DNA of 64,000 nt from Pycnopodia helianthoides. Lineage: Eukaryota; Echinodermata; Asteroidea; Forcipulatida; Asteriidae. Position 1 is the first letter of the stretch. Each line of letters begins with the position of its first letter. Under the pieces are notes generated by a model that saw only the letters and a program-made list of their open reading frames with translations, was not told the origin of the DNA and ran no database searches. Both the position numbers and the translations under genes were made by a program. Below are positions 1-12,800 of the stretch, in pieces. The stretch lies in assembly GCA_032158295.1 (NCBI GenBank), contig CM063246.1, positions 7,803,589-7,867,588 of the forward strand. The letters run 5' to 3'.

Positions 1-596
1 GAAACACCTGCAACCGTCTTGACATGCCAATTTTTGGGCAATGCTGTACACAACTATACAACCTAGCATAGTTACATGTAAACTACAGCATGGCGTCCAT
101 CTTGGCAGCTTAATTTATTTTTCAGCTGTACTTGGTTTCCCCAAGATACATTGCGGTATATTTTTAAGATGGCGTTTGTGCATATGGTCTATTGAAACCA
201 GTTTAAACTGTATGGGAACACCCTGTGTAAATTACTTGTAATAAATATAACTCTTAAATGTAAAAAATAAATAAGTAAGACGTTAATGGTTTTAAATAAG
301 CACAAAATAATCACAAAAAGTAACAAACACTAATTAGTAGCATGCAAATTTGTTACACTAATATCTATCTAAATTGACTCACTTGTACGAATTAGTGATA
401 AAGTGGTTTTGAAGAATTTATAGGAACATTTAAAATTAACAACTGTTTTTCTTGCATGGTTGGCGAAAATGTTTAGTTTGACCTACTAATTTGTTTTCCT
501 AGTCAAGATGTGAAACTCAAAGGAAATAATGAATTTCTGTTTTACTGCCCGTTCTGAAGTTGGCCTAAGAAAACAAGTAGGACACCAAGGCTAACT
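1..596. other. Intron sequence of TMEM67, no exon seen
   Basis: AT-rich sequence left of exon 11. I looked on the minus strand for the meckelin continuation (a Cys followed by a PI..IL.D-type run) and found none, so the next exon is probably outside the window. Confidence 0.5.
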
Positions 597-813
597 AGTT
601 ACTTACACTGGTTGAGTAGGTCATGCTAGTTACTTACACTGGTTGAGTAGGTCATGCTAGTTACTTACACTGGTTGAGTAGGTCATGCTAGTTACTTACA
701 CTGGTTGAGTAGGTCATGCTAGTTACTTACACTGGTTGAGTAGGTCATGCTATAGTTACTTACACTGGTTGAGTAGGTCATGCTAGTTACTTACACTGGT
801 TGAGTAGGTCATG
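597..813 (-). repeat. 31-bp tandem repeat, 7 copies, each with a 5' splice-site match
   Basis: The motif ACTTAC (GTAAGT on the minus strand) recurs at 601, 632, 663, 694, 725, 758 and 789: spacing 31, with one 33-bp unit caused by an extra TA. The exon-proximal unit is the real 3' end of TMEM67 exon 11 and its donor; the other six are intronic copies of the same exon-intron junction. Confidence 0.95.
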
Positions 814-860
814 GCAAAGGTGTATGCAGCGTCCATTTCGGGCACACTGTTTTTGCAGAG
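795..860 (-). CDS. TMEM67: TMEM67 exon 11, last exon inside the window
   Basis: The acceptor is CTTCAG|CTCTG and the donor CCAGT|GTAAGT. The exon encodes LCKNSVPEMDAAYTFAM and TYSTS, matching meckelin LCPDTETRLNAAYSFGTTY. The last ~19 exon bases plus the donor form the unit of a 31-bp tandem repeat with seven copies (597-813). Only the exon-proximal donor keeps the frame open, because extension to the next copy meets an in-frame TAG after four codons. I saw no further exon between 1 and 597. Confidence 0.9.
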
Positions 861-3800
861 CTGAAGTAGAAAGCAGAGTAAACTTTGATTTCACAGGAAA
901 TTGTCAAAAGAAATGTACCAGAAAATTAACTACAGTAATTTCAAAACAATTGCTTAGAAAGAAATAATTTGATTTATTTTGTTGCAAACCAAGTGGAGGA
1001 GGGCCGAGGAATATCTTACCTGTAAAGGATTAAACCACAAGGGAAACTGACTGGGTAAATTCAAAATAATTTGGGTTGAACAAAGAAAAAATTGACTAGA
1101 GCGGGATTTGAACCTGCCACCTACGGAAACATGCCGCTCTACCAACTGAGCTGTCTAGCCCTATGTTGGTGGTCTCCCTATTTTGTCAAAATCTTTGTTC
1201 GGGGGTGCCAGTCAGAAGCAATATAATCATTAACTGCCGTGTAGCCAGGGATCACACCCAAGTTTACGCTACAACCTGGGAAGCAGCAGCCACGGGATCA
1301 CCTTAAGCGGATGCAACTTTTTCGTTTCATATTTCAAGTATTAAACCACAAAGGAAATTGGCTGGGCAAATCTTAAATAATTTTGGGTTGAACAAAGAAA
1401 AATTGAGTATAAAATTGAAGAATTTACCTGTATAACACCACCATCGACAGACACCAAGCCTCGAAAGTCACCGTTGGAGCCGTACTGAGCTACGAACAGC
1501 TTCAGCTTACTGTCCTGAAATAAACATCACAGAGAAGAATCGATGAGGAATCCAAAATGTTTCTGCTACGTTTTCTACAGATGAATTCATTGAGATGAAA
1601 TAAACATCAGAGAGCAGAATTGATGAGGAATCTAAAAAATTTCTACAACGTTTTCTACAGATGAATTCATTGCGATGAAATAAACATCACAGAGTAGAAT
1701 CGATGAGGAATCCAAAATATTTCTGCTACGTTTTTCTACAGATGAATTCATTGCGATGAAATAAACATCAAAGAGAAGAATCGATGAGGAATCCAAAATG
1801 TTTCTGCTATGTTTTTCTACAGATGAATTCATTGCGATGAAATAAACATCAGAGAGAAGAATCGATGAGGAATTCAAAATGTTTCTGCTACGTTTTTCTA
1901 CAGATGAATTCACTGCGATGAAATAAACATCAGAGAACAGAATCGACGAGGAATCCGAAATGTTTCTGCTACGTTTTTCTACAGATGAATTCATTGCGAT
2001 GAAATAAACATCAGAGAGCAGAATCGATGAGGAATCCGAAATGTTTCTGCTACGTTTTTCTACAGATAAATTCATTGCGATGAAATAAACATCAGAGAAC
2101 AGAATCGACGAGGAATCCAAAATGTTTCTGCTACGTTTTTCTACAGATGAGTTCATTGTGAATGTTCTGAAGCAGCATTTTTCCGCCATTTGATATCGTT
2201 GATTCGTCGTGTGCCTGGAAAAAAGGCGTGAGAATCGACATTCTTCTTCCTGGCACACAACAAAGTACATCTTTTTTTTAGGAAGAGAAGGGGGTAAGAA
2301 ATGAAAAATGGCTCCTGACAAAAAAAATAAATAAATAAATAAAAAGCAAAAGCACTACTGTTACATTTTTGTTTCTGGAATCACCCCAAAGAAATGTTTT
2401 CCCATTCCCATGCAGGATTTCACCTTCCTATAATGTCTTACGAATGGCAGAAAACCGATCAAACTTTCACGCACAGTTTTCTTGAAACACAATATGTGAA
2501 CATTAATTGCTTACGCCCTTTCTACCACAAAAAACATTCGTTCTGCCTTCTTTCGGGCACACAACTATCTGCTTACAAGAACAGTATCAGCAAGTGAACG
2601 CTGGATAAATCCCATTAGTGTCAGTAGTAATAGGCTGGGGGGCAGGGGGGGGGGCAGCGGGCGGTAGGTGTGCTAAAAGGGTTAGAGAATCCACTTGTTT
2701 CTCAAAAATCCACTGCTGCTTTTTACCGTTGATAAAGGATCCGCGGAGAACTTGGTTGGGATGGCCGTCTCCGTCAAGATATCATCAGCTTGATCAACGC
2801 TGTACTTCAACCAAGGCAATGTCGTGGCCCTGGAAGAAAAATGAGAGAATTGTCATGTGAGCCCAAAGACCTTTAGGCTCAGGCTCCTAGCGTATCGGCA
2901 GGCCTCGATACGCTAGCGTGTGCATGTGGAGAGCACTGCTAAATACTTCCCATTCTTGTGTTAAAGGAACATTACAGAATTGGTTTTTGCTAACAAAACA
3001 GCTGCTGGCAGTGTAAGCACTTTATGTAATCCACCATATACATAAATTGACTTCCTGTAGAAGTTTGAGATCGATCGGCCTTATGGGTCACGAGAAAATA
3101 GTAAAAAACCGATTACACATTTGCATGAAATCTTAAAGATTCAACAAGTGAATAAAACGCTCACTGAGCGATAAACTCCAATCGGAAAATTAGTTTATTC
3201 ATTTCTCATCAAATATGGCATTTCAGACAGAAATATTTCAAGGGATTTTTTCTACTATCATCATCATTAGACTGTGTAAGTTTTATGTAGATCTGTGATA
3301 AAAAAGTAAATATTACAAGTTTTTTTCTTACCAATTCTGTAATGTTCCTTTGAGCTGACGTCATTATTGCATTGGAGACTACAAACGATTCGCTCCATGC
3401 CAAAAACCAGGCATTTCTTGCAGAAACTGGGTTTATTTGCTCATCCAAACGGATAAGAAGAGCTTTCAAATAACACCCAATTTGGGCCCATAATGTAAAT
3501 ATTACTCAACATGCAGAATGCTTAAGACATCACATCATGATCACGTTAACATCTTGGCTTATGTGTTGGTTGTCTTTACTTTTAATGCCATTTCACTATT
3601 TCCGTAAACTGCTGAAATTGCCGTGGGGCGTCAGATATGAATTGGGTTTTACCCTACACCCATGTCTAATGAGCATTGTATGCTCAGTGTTTCGCAAGTG
3701 CTTGTAAATTTTTCTCAGGAAGTTGCCGAGTATACAGTGCTTAACACATATCGATGTACGCGTAAAACACGAACAATAAACTTTACAATGGGAGACTTTT

Positions 3801-6800
3801 GAACGCTAGATGGCAGCAGACATACCAGGTAGAATGTGGTGTGTCGTGGCCGAGTGGATAAGAGCACCGGACTCAAGCTCTGGTGTTTCTGTTCAGCAGA
3901 GTGTGGGTTCGAGTCCCGGTCGTGACACTTGTGTCCTTAAGCAAGACACTTAACCATTATTGCTTCGTCCTTCGGATGGGACGTAAGCCGTTGGTCCCGT
4001 GTGTTGTGTAACGCACGTAAAAGAACCCAGTGCACTTATCGAAAAGAGAAGGGGTTCACCCCGGTGTTCCTGGTTTGATTGGCAGCATATTGCGCCACAG
4101 CACCTTGTAAACCATTACATTGTGCTATATAAAGGAATTGATCTCAAACTTCAAAAAGTAGCTCCACATAATCTTGCAGGAAAATACTGACTGTAGAAGT
4201 GCCTTGAGCATCACTGAGTGACGGATATGAGCGCTATATAAGAAGCCACTATTATTATTATTATTTTAATTCCATTGTTTACATAGTTCTAAGCATGCGC
4301 ACATTGCCGAGAACAATGGATTTACCTGGTGAGTCTGCTGCCATCTAGCGTCCCCAAAGTCCCCCATTATTCTGTAAGATTGGGTCAACAATTATTGTGC
4401 TATGCCCTTCCCCATCCGACTCCCAGCTTCTTACCAGTCTATGTTGTCAGCCAGTATTGGACTTAAATTTACCCTGATTTCTTCAAAAAAGAAACAGGCA
4501 TCGCTCTGACTGTTTGGATTGTAGTTCAACAAAACGCACAGATTCCCCAGGAGTTGACACGCGAGTAGATTCTGATAAATCTGTCAAAGAAAAAAAAAAG
4601 CAATAGTAATATTAGTTATCACACAAGAGCAGGTGGAATTTTGAAAATTTATAGTGCTTCTGCGTCGCATATCCAACAAGTTCAAAATTGTTCAATGTCT
4701 GTTGTATCTGTGTATTGTATTATCGCATTTTCAGCGACTTTTATTGTGTAATTAATACTGTTGTTTTTACTGTAAACCATGTGCAATTCAGCCTTCGGCT
4801 GCGATGCAAAGTCTGAATAAACCATTATGAATGAATGAATGAATGAAAGGACTTAAGTTTACTTAAAGATAATAACTATCATTGATTAACCTTATCATTG
4901 AATACCTTGTTTCCATGAAAATAATAAAGTGGTTCTGAGATAAATTATATCAGTAACTCAGTAACATGAAGGCAATTTAAGCTTTCGTAGTATACAGTTT
5001 GTTGGGATATGTTCATTTGCAAAGAAGTAAATAATGAATGATTATTGTAATGCAGCAATTAGCGCTACGTGTGATTAGGCAGGAACAGTGTTTATGTCAT
5101 GTGACCAGTCAGTCGGATATGGGTTAAACAACCAGGGTTGTGCGTCGGGCGCCGCGCGACCTTTCCCCCATGACACGCTGAGAAAAATGGCCTCTCCTGG
5201 GCAGACTGTAGAGGGCGCTTTGTATCGTGTATTAATGACTTACATTACACGCTGCTTCAGCTCCGAGGAGGTTCTCACTGAAGAACGTCGATACCAAAGG
5301 GTTGTCAAGAACCTGGAAAATAATCAACATTTTGTTCACTCTTCTATAGCAGGAAGCCAATAGCGACTTTATAGAAAATTCATAAAGTCAAGGTGTGTGG
5401 GTTGGACCAGAGGAAAGTACAGGAAGGGAGAAGAAAGGAGTTTAGGAATGAAGGTTTTCAAGACCAGACCTAACTCCATTTATGGTTGTGTCTGTGGAAT
5501 ATGTTTGTTTGCGGCAATAGACACAATCGGCGACCGTAGTCAAGTGACTCATAGTGGGTATACAGTATAAACAAACCAAGCAAGCAACATGCAGTGTGCA
5601 TGGAAAAGCATGGCTGCTTCCGACCTTACAGCAGAAGCACTTGGGCGCAGCCATGCTTTTCTAATGCACGCTGTTTGTCGCTTGCTTGGTATGTTTACAC
5701 GTGACTCCAGTTGGCAATTGTGTCTACTGCAGATAACATTATTTAAAAATGTCAACCTTTTTTTCAAAATTGTGGGTGGGTCAAAAGAAACAACTGAAAA
5801 TCTCGACTCAATTTCAACTGATAGGAAAAAAAAAAAAAAAGGGGGAACGGGTTTTAAATACCCAGGGGTCTCTACCAGATTGTCTGCCACATCAGTGAAG
5901 CACAAACATACAAACCTTTATAACTCAATTTTTTTTCATCTTTTTACAATTTAATAAAGAACTGAAACACATCATACAAAGTTTTGTGTTCATGATAATT
6001 TCCTGTGTTTCGACGACAGAGTTGCCTGCTTGAAGCCAGGGAAAAACCATTGGAAAACTCCCAAGCCTGGGAGAGCATCGATCTAATATAATCTGCTTCA
6101 TTTGAGGCATTACTTTTGTTCTTCAGTGTATCGAATGTGTTGAAAACAGTTGGTCAGTTTTAAAAAAAAATCTAAATTTGGGGTGGGTAGGTGGGTCAAA
6201 AAAAGAAAAAGGAGAAAAAGAAGACTGTACCCATAAGACATTAACTATTCTGAATGGCTCTGTACGAAGTGCGACTATAAAACATGCTTTTCAATTGTCC
6301 GCAATTTTTTGATGTTTTGCAACTATCATGATATAATTATAAAATTTTAAACAAGATGGTTTTCTGAAAATATATCTATACTGTAATACGTTGATAACTT
6401 TCAAGACATATTACTCAAATAGTTTTGCCTAAAAATTATACAATTTTCTTGTCAATAAAAATAACAATACATAGTCTTGTAAAGCGAATGTATCCACCAA
6501 TAAGGTACTCAAGGCGCTGGAACAAAGAGAAACATTTTAAAGACTGGTTTTTGAATTTTACAATTATGAGACTTATTTATGTAGCACCTTATAAGGGTTT
6601 ACAAGGTGCTGTGGCGCATTCAGCAGCCACTGCCAGAAACACCGGGGCAAACCCCTTATCTTGGCGATAAGTGTAACTGAGTACTTTTGCGTGCATTACA
6701 CAACACACGGGACCTACAGCTTTACATCCCATCCAAAGGATGAAGCAATAATGGTTAAGTGTCTTGCTTAAGGAAACAAGTGTCAAGACCGGGACTCAAA

Positions 6801-9800
6801 CCCACACTCTGCTGATCAGACACGCCAGGGCCCAATTTCATAGAGCTGCTTAACAGCTGATTTTGTGCTTACTGTGCGAGTTTCCAGTTCATAGCGCTGC
6901 CAACCGTAAGCGAATGAAGAGGCATGCTAACCTTCCAGTGCTTACTGTATGAAAACGAACGACGTAGCAATGTAAATCCATGGTGAACGCGCAAGCTGGC
7001 CATCTGATTTTCTTGCTTACCTATGGAATACGCTTATGCTTAAGCAAATTTTTCTGCTACAGTAAGCACGAGAATTTGCTTACCGTTAAGCAGCGCCATG
7101 AAATTGGGCCCAGAGCTTGAGTCCGGCGCTCTTAACCACTCGGCCACATCAATTTCTTGCAACAATTCTTTAATAAAAAAACTTACATCAAACGTCACTC
7201 TGTACGTATCTTCCCTCGGTTGCTTCAACTCAGTGGATAAAAGACAAAGGTCATTGAACTGTTGATAAACAAGAAGCACACAATGCACATGAAACAGTGG
7301 TTGAGTATTCAAGAAAATGAGAAAAATTATGTCCATAAAATGCCATACAGCTGTTTTAAGTTTAATTCCTTTTGCTAGAACTCAATTTAAAGACATTTAA
7401 AAAACACTCAAGATGAGACTAAATTATGAGGCATAAACTATAATTTGACGAAAAAAACTCAAGTCCTACACAAAAACAAACAAACAAACAGACAAGTAAA
7501 TAAGCGAATCTTACCAAGCTGTTAGGAGAACTACACAGGCAGGTATCACTTGTCCCCAAGTACCTCAGACATCTTCCGCACCTTAACGTAAAATAGGACA
7601 TTAACATCAAAAACCGTGGCAGGACTGAAGGAGGTAAACTTAAAATTATACACTGCATCATACCTTATTGCAAGGTATGAAAAAGTAAAGGTAGATTTTT
7701 ATTATTTTCGGTTGTACCCCACACTGATGTGTGATAAGCACTTTTCCTACTTGGTGCTTTCCCCGATAAAGTCCTGCGAAGAAAAAATCCACTGGCCTAT
7801 TACACTGGTTGGATTCGAACCCATGACCCCCCGCCATTCTAGAGAAGGGCCCAATGTCATGGTGCTGCTGATCGCAGAATTCTGCGCTTATAACCCATAG
7901 AATCACATGCTTTAAATTGCGCCATAAGCGCAGAATTCGCAGTAAGCAGAGTCATGAAATTGGGCCCAGATGTCTCACCACCTGGGCCCAATTTCATAGA
8001 GCTGCTTAAGCAGAAAATATTGCTTAACAATTGTCTGCTAAGCAGAAATGAGCGGGATACCAGTCACAAATTGTACATGTGGTATGGTAGTTTGGCTGGG
8101 TAACCTTATTCTGGTAAGCATAATTTTGTTGTGCTTAGCTACTTTTTGTGCTTAAGCAGCTCAATGAAATTGGGCCCTGATCATTGAGTGTGCCCCGTGG
8201 AAAGAGGCCAGCTCAAATCATGTAATTAGCAGCAGGTACCTTATCAAACATCGATGCACAAGTACAAACCAAACTATAAATAGTCTTCATTTCTGATGCA
8301 AATATTACAAAAATAGTAAAACATGATCTTAAAAACTTAGAGTTACGACGTAATGATGACCTGGAGTGTTTTGCTTGCGTTAAAGTTCAAGGTTTCGTAA
8401 ACAATTTTTTATAGAACAAGTTGTACGCCACAAACATAAACCATAGACGGCGAAAGCATTTCTAAGGTGTTTTGCGAGTGATTTAAAAATGGCAGAACAT
8501 TTTTTTAACGGCAGAAGTCAAGTGGACGATTGTTGCTTTGTTGTCATGGAAATAATTAGAATGTACATTTCAGTGGTGGGTATTCCGTAGATGGGGCGAG
8601 GTTTCTTTTTTATATGAATATACGTAGAAACTATGAAATTTTAAGAAAATGGCAAAACTGTGGGCCACCATTTGAAATCGGTCATATGAGTTTTGTGCTC
8701 ACATAATCGATTCCACTGACCACAAACGATGGGGTAAGCATTTACTATTTGTTTCATAAAGCTGCTAAAGCAAAAAGTGTTACATAGTATTTACAGGGAA
8801 CCAGCCATAAACAACATACTGTACATTCATCCACTATTTTGGCTGGTCACCCATTTCTTCTTAGCACAAGTGTTTGGTGCTTAGCAAATTTGAGAGTTTT
8901 AAGCAGCTATATGAAATTGGTCCCCCTGTACTTACTGTGTTCCCTCGGCATTAGGCAAGGAGAAGGCATCGCACTGCTCACAGGTTTTATTTGCTTTGAG
9001 GACTCCAGTTATTGAGTACTCGGCTGAAATAAAAATAAACCCATCAAAGGTAATATTATTATTATGTATTTGTGTTAATGAAACCATGGATGCCTCATAA
9101 GTGAACTTCGTCACTGTAGCTCGCAAGGGTGCTTGCTATGTGACACAGAAACACTGGGGTTAACCCCTACTCTTCCATGATAAGCCTTCTGGGTTCTTTT
9201 ACGTGCACAACCAATCCTAGTACACAGGACCTATGGCTTAATGTCCCATCCGAAGGACAAAGCAATTATGGTAAAGCATCTTGCTCAAGGACACAAGTGC
9301 CACAATCGGGACTCGAACCCACCCTCTGCTGGTCAAAAACACGAGAGCTCGAGTCTGATGCTCTTAACCACTCTGCCACAACACAACACACCTGCGCCAA
9401 GAAATACTCCAGATACAATCTACTACTACTTTAAAAACATAGTGGTCTGTCATGGCCGAGTGGTCCACTGCACCGGACTCAAGTTCTGGTAGTGTAATCA
9501 TCAGGGTGTGGGTTCCAATCTGGGTGATGACACTTGCGTCTTTTAGCAAGACACTTAACTACACTTGCTTCTTTTCGCCCAAGGGGGGGGGGGTAAATGG
9601 GTACCTGTGAAGGCAGAGATGGTTCTTGTGATTGATTCAGCTTGGTGCGCTACATACTTGGCAGCACAGGCTGTATACTCCACAGGGAGCTGAGATAGTT
9701 TGAGGGTTAAACTAGATGGCCTAATGACCAGGGTAATAATGCTCATGCGCCATGAGCGTCTAAGTTGGAAGAAATCGGCACCATACAAATGTCCGTTATT

Positions 9801-12800
9801 ATTACAACAATCCACTTAAACCTACTTTCCGGCTTTTTGCATATATTTTTCAAGTTGTGCAAGTTTGGATTTCTTCATACTATATCGTTGTAATACAAAA
9901 ATTTGTTTGTACAATTAATTGTAGACAATTTTGTTGGGAGATAAAAAGTTAACAATAAGTGGCTAAGGATTTGTTTGTTGTTTTTGTTTGTTTCTCTTCA
10001 AATTATTCAATTTGAATATTTTTTTTTCAAATTCACAAATGTTCAGTGATGTACAATACAATGTTAAAATCCATATTTGTAGGCTACTGTGACTTTTATA
10101 AAACGACTCTTTGGCCTACAGAGATGGTCTGAAACTACAACGAGTATCTGCAATTTAAATTTCAATGGCTCGTTGAGTAAAAAATAATTGGGTTGGATAA
10201 TTTTTGATTGAACAAAGAAAATTTGATTACAGCCCCACTACACCCTGCCAGTGCTCTACCAACTGAGCTATCTAGCCCTAATGTTGGCGGTCTCCCTATT
10301 TTGTCAATCTTTGTTTTGGGGGTGCCAGTCAGAAGCCATTCAACCTCTAACTGCCATGTAGCCAGGGATCACACCCAAGTTTACGATACAACCTGGGAAG
10401 CGCAGCAGAGGGATCACCTAATAGGGAGACCGCCAACATTAGGGCTAGATGACTTGCAGTCAGTAGAGCGCTGGCCTGATGATCCGGAGGTCGCAGGTTT
10501 CAAGTCCCGTCAGTCCTTTTTAGTTAAAAAAATAGAAACAATAGTTTGAAATCATACCACCAATGAGTCCAGAGGGGCAGGTCTGGCACTGGCCCTGGCC
10601 CGGGTCAAGAGTCTCACAATAGATGCAATTCCAACCGTCTACCGTACTAACCTGAAATGTAAACCGACACTCATAAATTCCTGCTCTTACTCATGTTACT
10701 AAACATAAAAATGCTATGGGTTCCATGTTTCCTTGCAAATAACTGTTTTAACATCTACTTTCAAGCCCTATGCAACTGAGCATGGCCAACAGTACAACCT
10801 TCCTCCTACTGTCTGAACAGTCAATGTCATCTACTGTGGTTTTGATTGACATATAAACTGTGCCACCCTGCAACCTGCAGTATGATATCATATAGTGAAT
10901 GCAGATCTACACAGTACACAGTCAACCCTCCTAGTGTCTGACCAGTCAATATCATCTACTGTGGTTTGGGCAAGCCTGCAGTATGATATCATGCATGGTG
11001 AATGTATCTACAAAGTACACAGTCTGAGTGAACCCTCCAACTGTCTGACCAATTAATATAATCTACTGTGGTTTGGAATGATAGATAACCTATGCTAGCC
11101 CACAGTAATGATATCATGTGGTGAATGCATACACAGTAACACAGTCAACCTTCCTACTGTCTGACCAGTCAATATCCTCCACTGTGGTTTTGAATGATAG
11201 ATTAACTATGCCAGCCTACATTATGATATCATGTGGTGAATGCTTACACAGTACATAGTCAACCCTCCTACTGTCTGACCAGTCAATATCATCCACAGTG
11301 GTTTTGAATGATAGATTAACTATGCCAGCCTGCAATATGATATCATGTGGTGAATGCATCTACACAGTACACAGTCAACCCTCCTACTGTCTGACCAGTC
11401 GATACATCATCCACTGTGGTTTTGAATGATAGATTAACTATGCCAGCCTACATTATGATATCATGTGGTGAATGCATCTACACAGCACAGTCAACCCTCC
11501 TACTGTCTGACCATTCAATATATCATATTCTGTGGTTTTGATTGATAGATTAACTATGCCAGCCTGCAATTTCATCTACACGGTACACAGTCAATCCTCC
11601 TTTTCCACCATTCAATATCAACCACTGTGGTTTTGAATGGCAGGTAAACTATGCCAACCTGCACAAATTATTTCATATGGTGAATAAATCTACACAGTAC
11701 ATACAAGTGGCCTGTCGTGACCGAGCGGTCAAGTGCACTGAGCTCAAGCTCTGGTGTTTCTGATCAGCAGATTGTGGGTTCGAGTTCCGGTCTTGGCACT
11801 TTTGTCTTTAAGCAAGACACTTAAAATCATTAATGCTTCCGATGGGACGTACTGTAGTCCCCTGTGTTGTGTAATGCATGTCAAAAAATACAGTTACACT
11901 TGACATTAAGAGAAGGGGTTTGCCCAATTTGTTCTGGTATAGTTGGCTGTAGAGTGCCCCACAGTAACCTTGTAAACCATAACAAGTTGCTCAGGCCAGG
12001 TATTACATGGAAGCCTTGGTTTCTGTTGCCCCTGGTTTTGGCCTTGATGCCCCTTCATAAGTATCCAATAGACTTTAAGATTTTCCAATGGTCTTGCGCT
12101 TTGCAAAATACAAATGGCCTTGCCCTCACAAAGTTGAAATTCCAGGCACAGGTGCTAATGAAATAAATGGGTCTTATTGTAAAAACATAGCTCTGCAAAC
12201 GTTGTATAAACAAAATAATAATAACTAGACATGAGTTTGTAACGAACAAACACTGGGGTTTCGGTTGTATATACAACCAAAGGTTTATTATTGACAATAT
12301 TGTCAATAATAAACCTTTGAATTAATGTAACAATTAATTTGACACCTGATGACATCACGATGATGAAAACACGTTTTTCGTACTAACTTTGTAAAAAGCT
12401 ACGAGATGGCACAAAGATTGTGACTTTATGTCAAGTGGTTAAGGAAATGTATTTTTTTATTTGAACTTTCTGTTTGTAACGGAAGTAAAGGTCAAAGAGG
12501 GTGACATTTTTTAAATAACATGTTAAATGTGCCTAAGTTATACAAGATGAAAATAAAACTCTTGACATTATGGTTCAGACAATATAAAGTTTTAAATAAT
12601 AAACTTGTAAATAATAAATTTAACTACCTCGCCAAGGCTAAATTTGTTAATAAAGTATACCGCACAGACCTTAAAATGAATTGTGGTGGGAGAATTCAAT
12701 GAAATTGCGTGAGGATAAACCGCTCCTAATATCCCCAAACGCTTCCGTATTTAATACTTCGAGGACTCTCCACAAGCAAGAGGGCGCTATACAAGATCAC

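Noticed and set aside
597..813. CRISPR array
   Set aside because: The repeat units are directly adjacent with no unique spacers, and the genome is eukaryotic; it is a minisatellite over a splice site.
1632..2321. 229-codon open frame on the minus strand with 27-residue repeats
   Set aside because: It is the 81-bp intronic satellite read in one frame (81 is a multiple of three). It lies between TMEM67 exons 9 and 10, has no domain, and diverged units do not favour silent changes by eye.
4473..4580. Shorter version of TMEM67 exon 8 ending at the GTAAAT donor
   Set aside because: It leaves phase 0 while exon 9 needs two preceding bases, and it drops a conserved stretch. The GTAAGA donor at 4434 fixes both.
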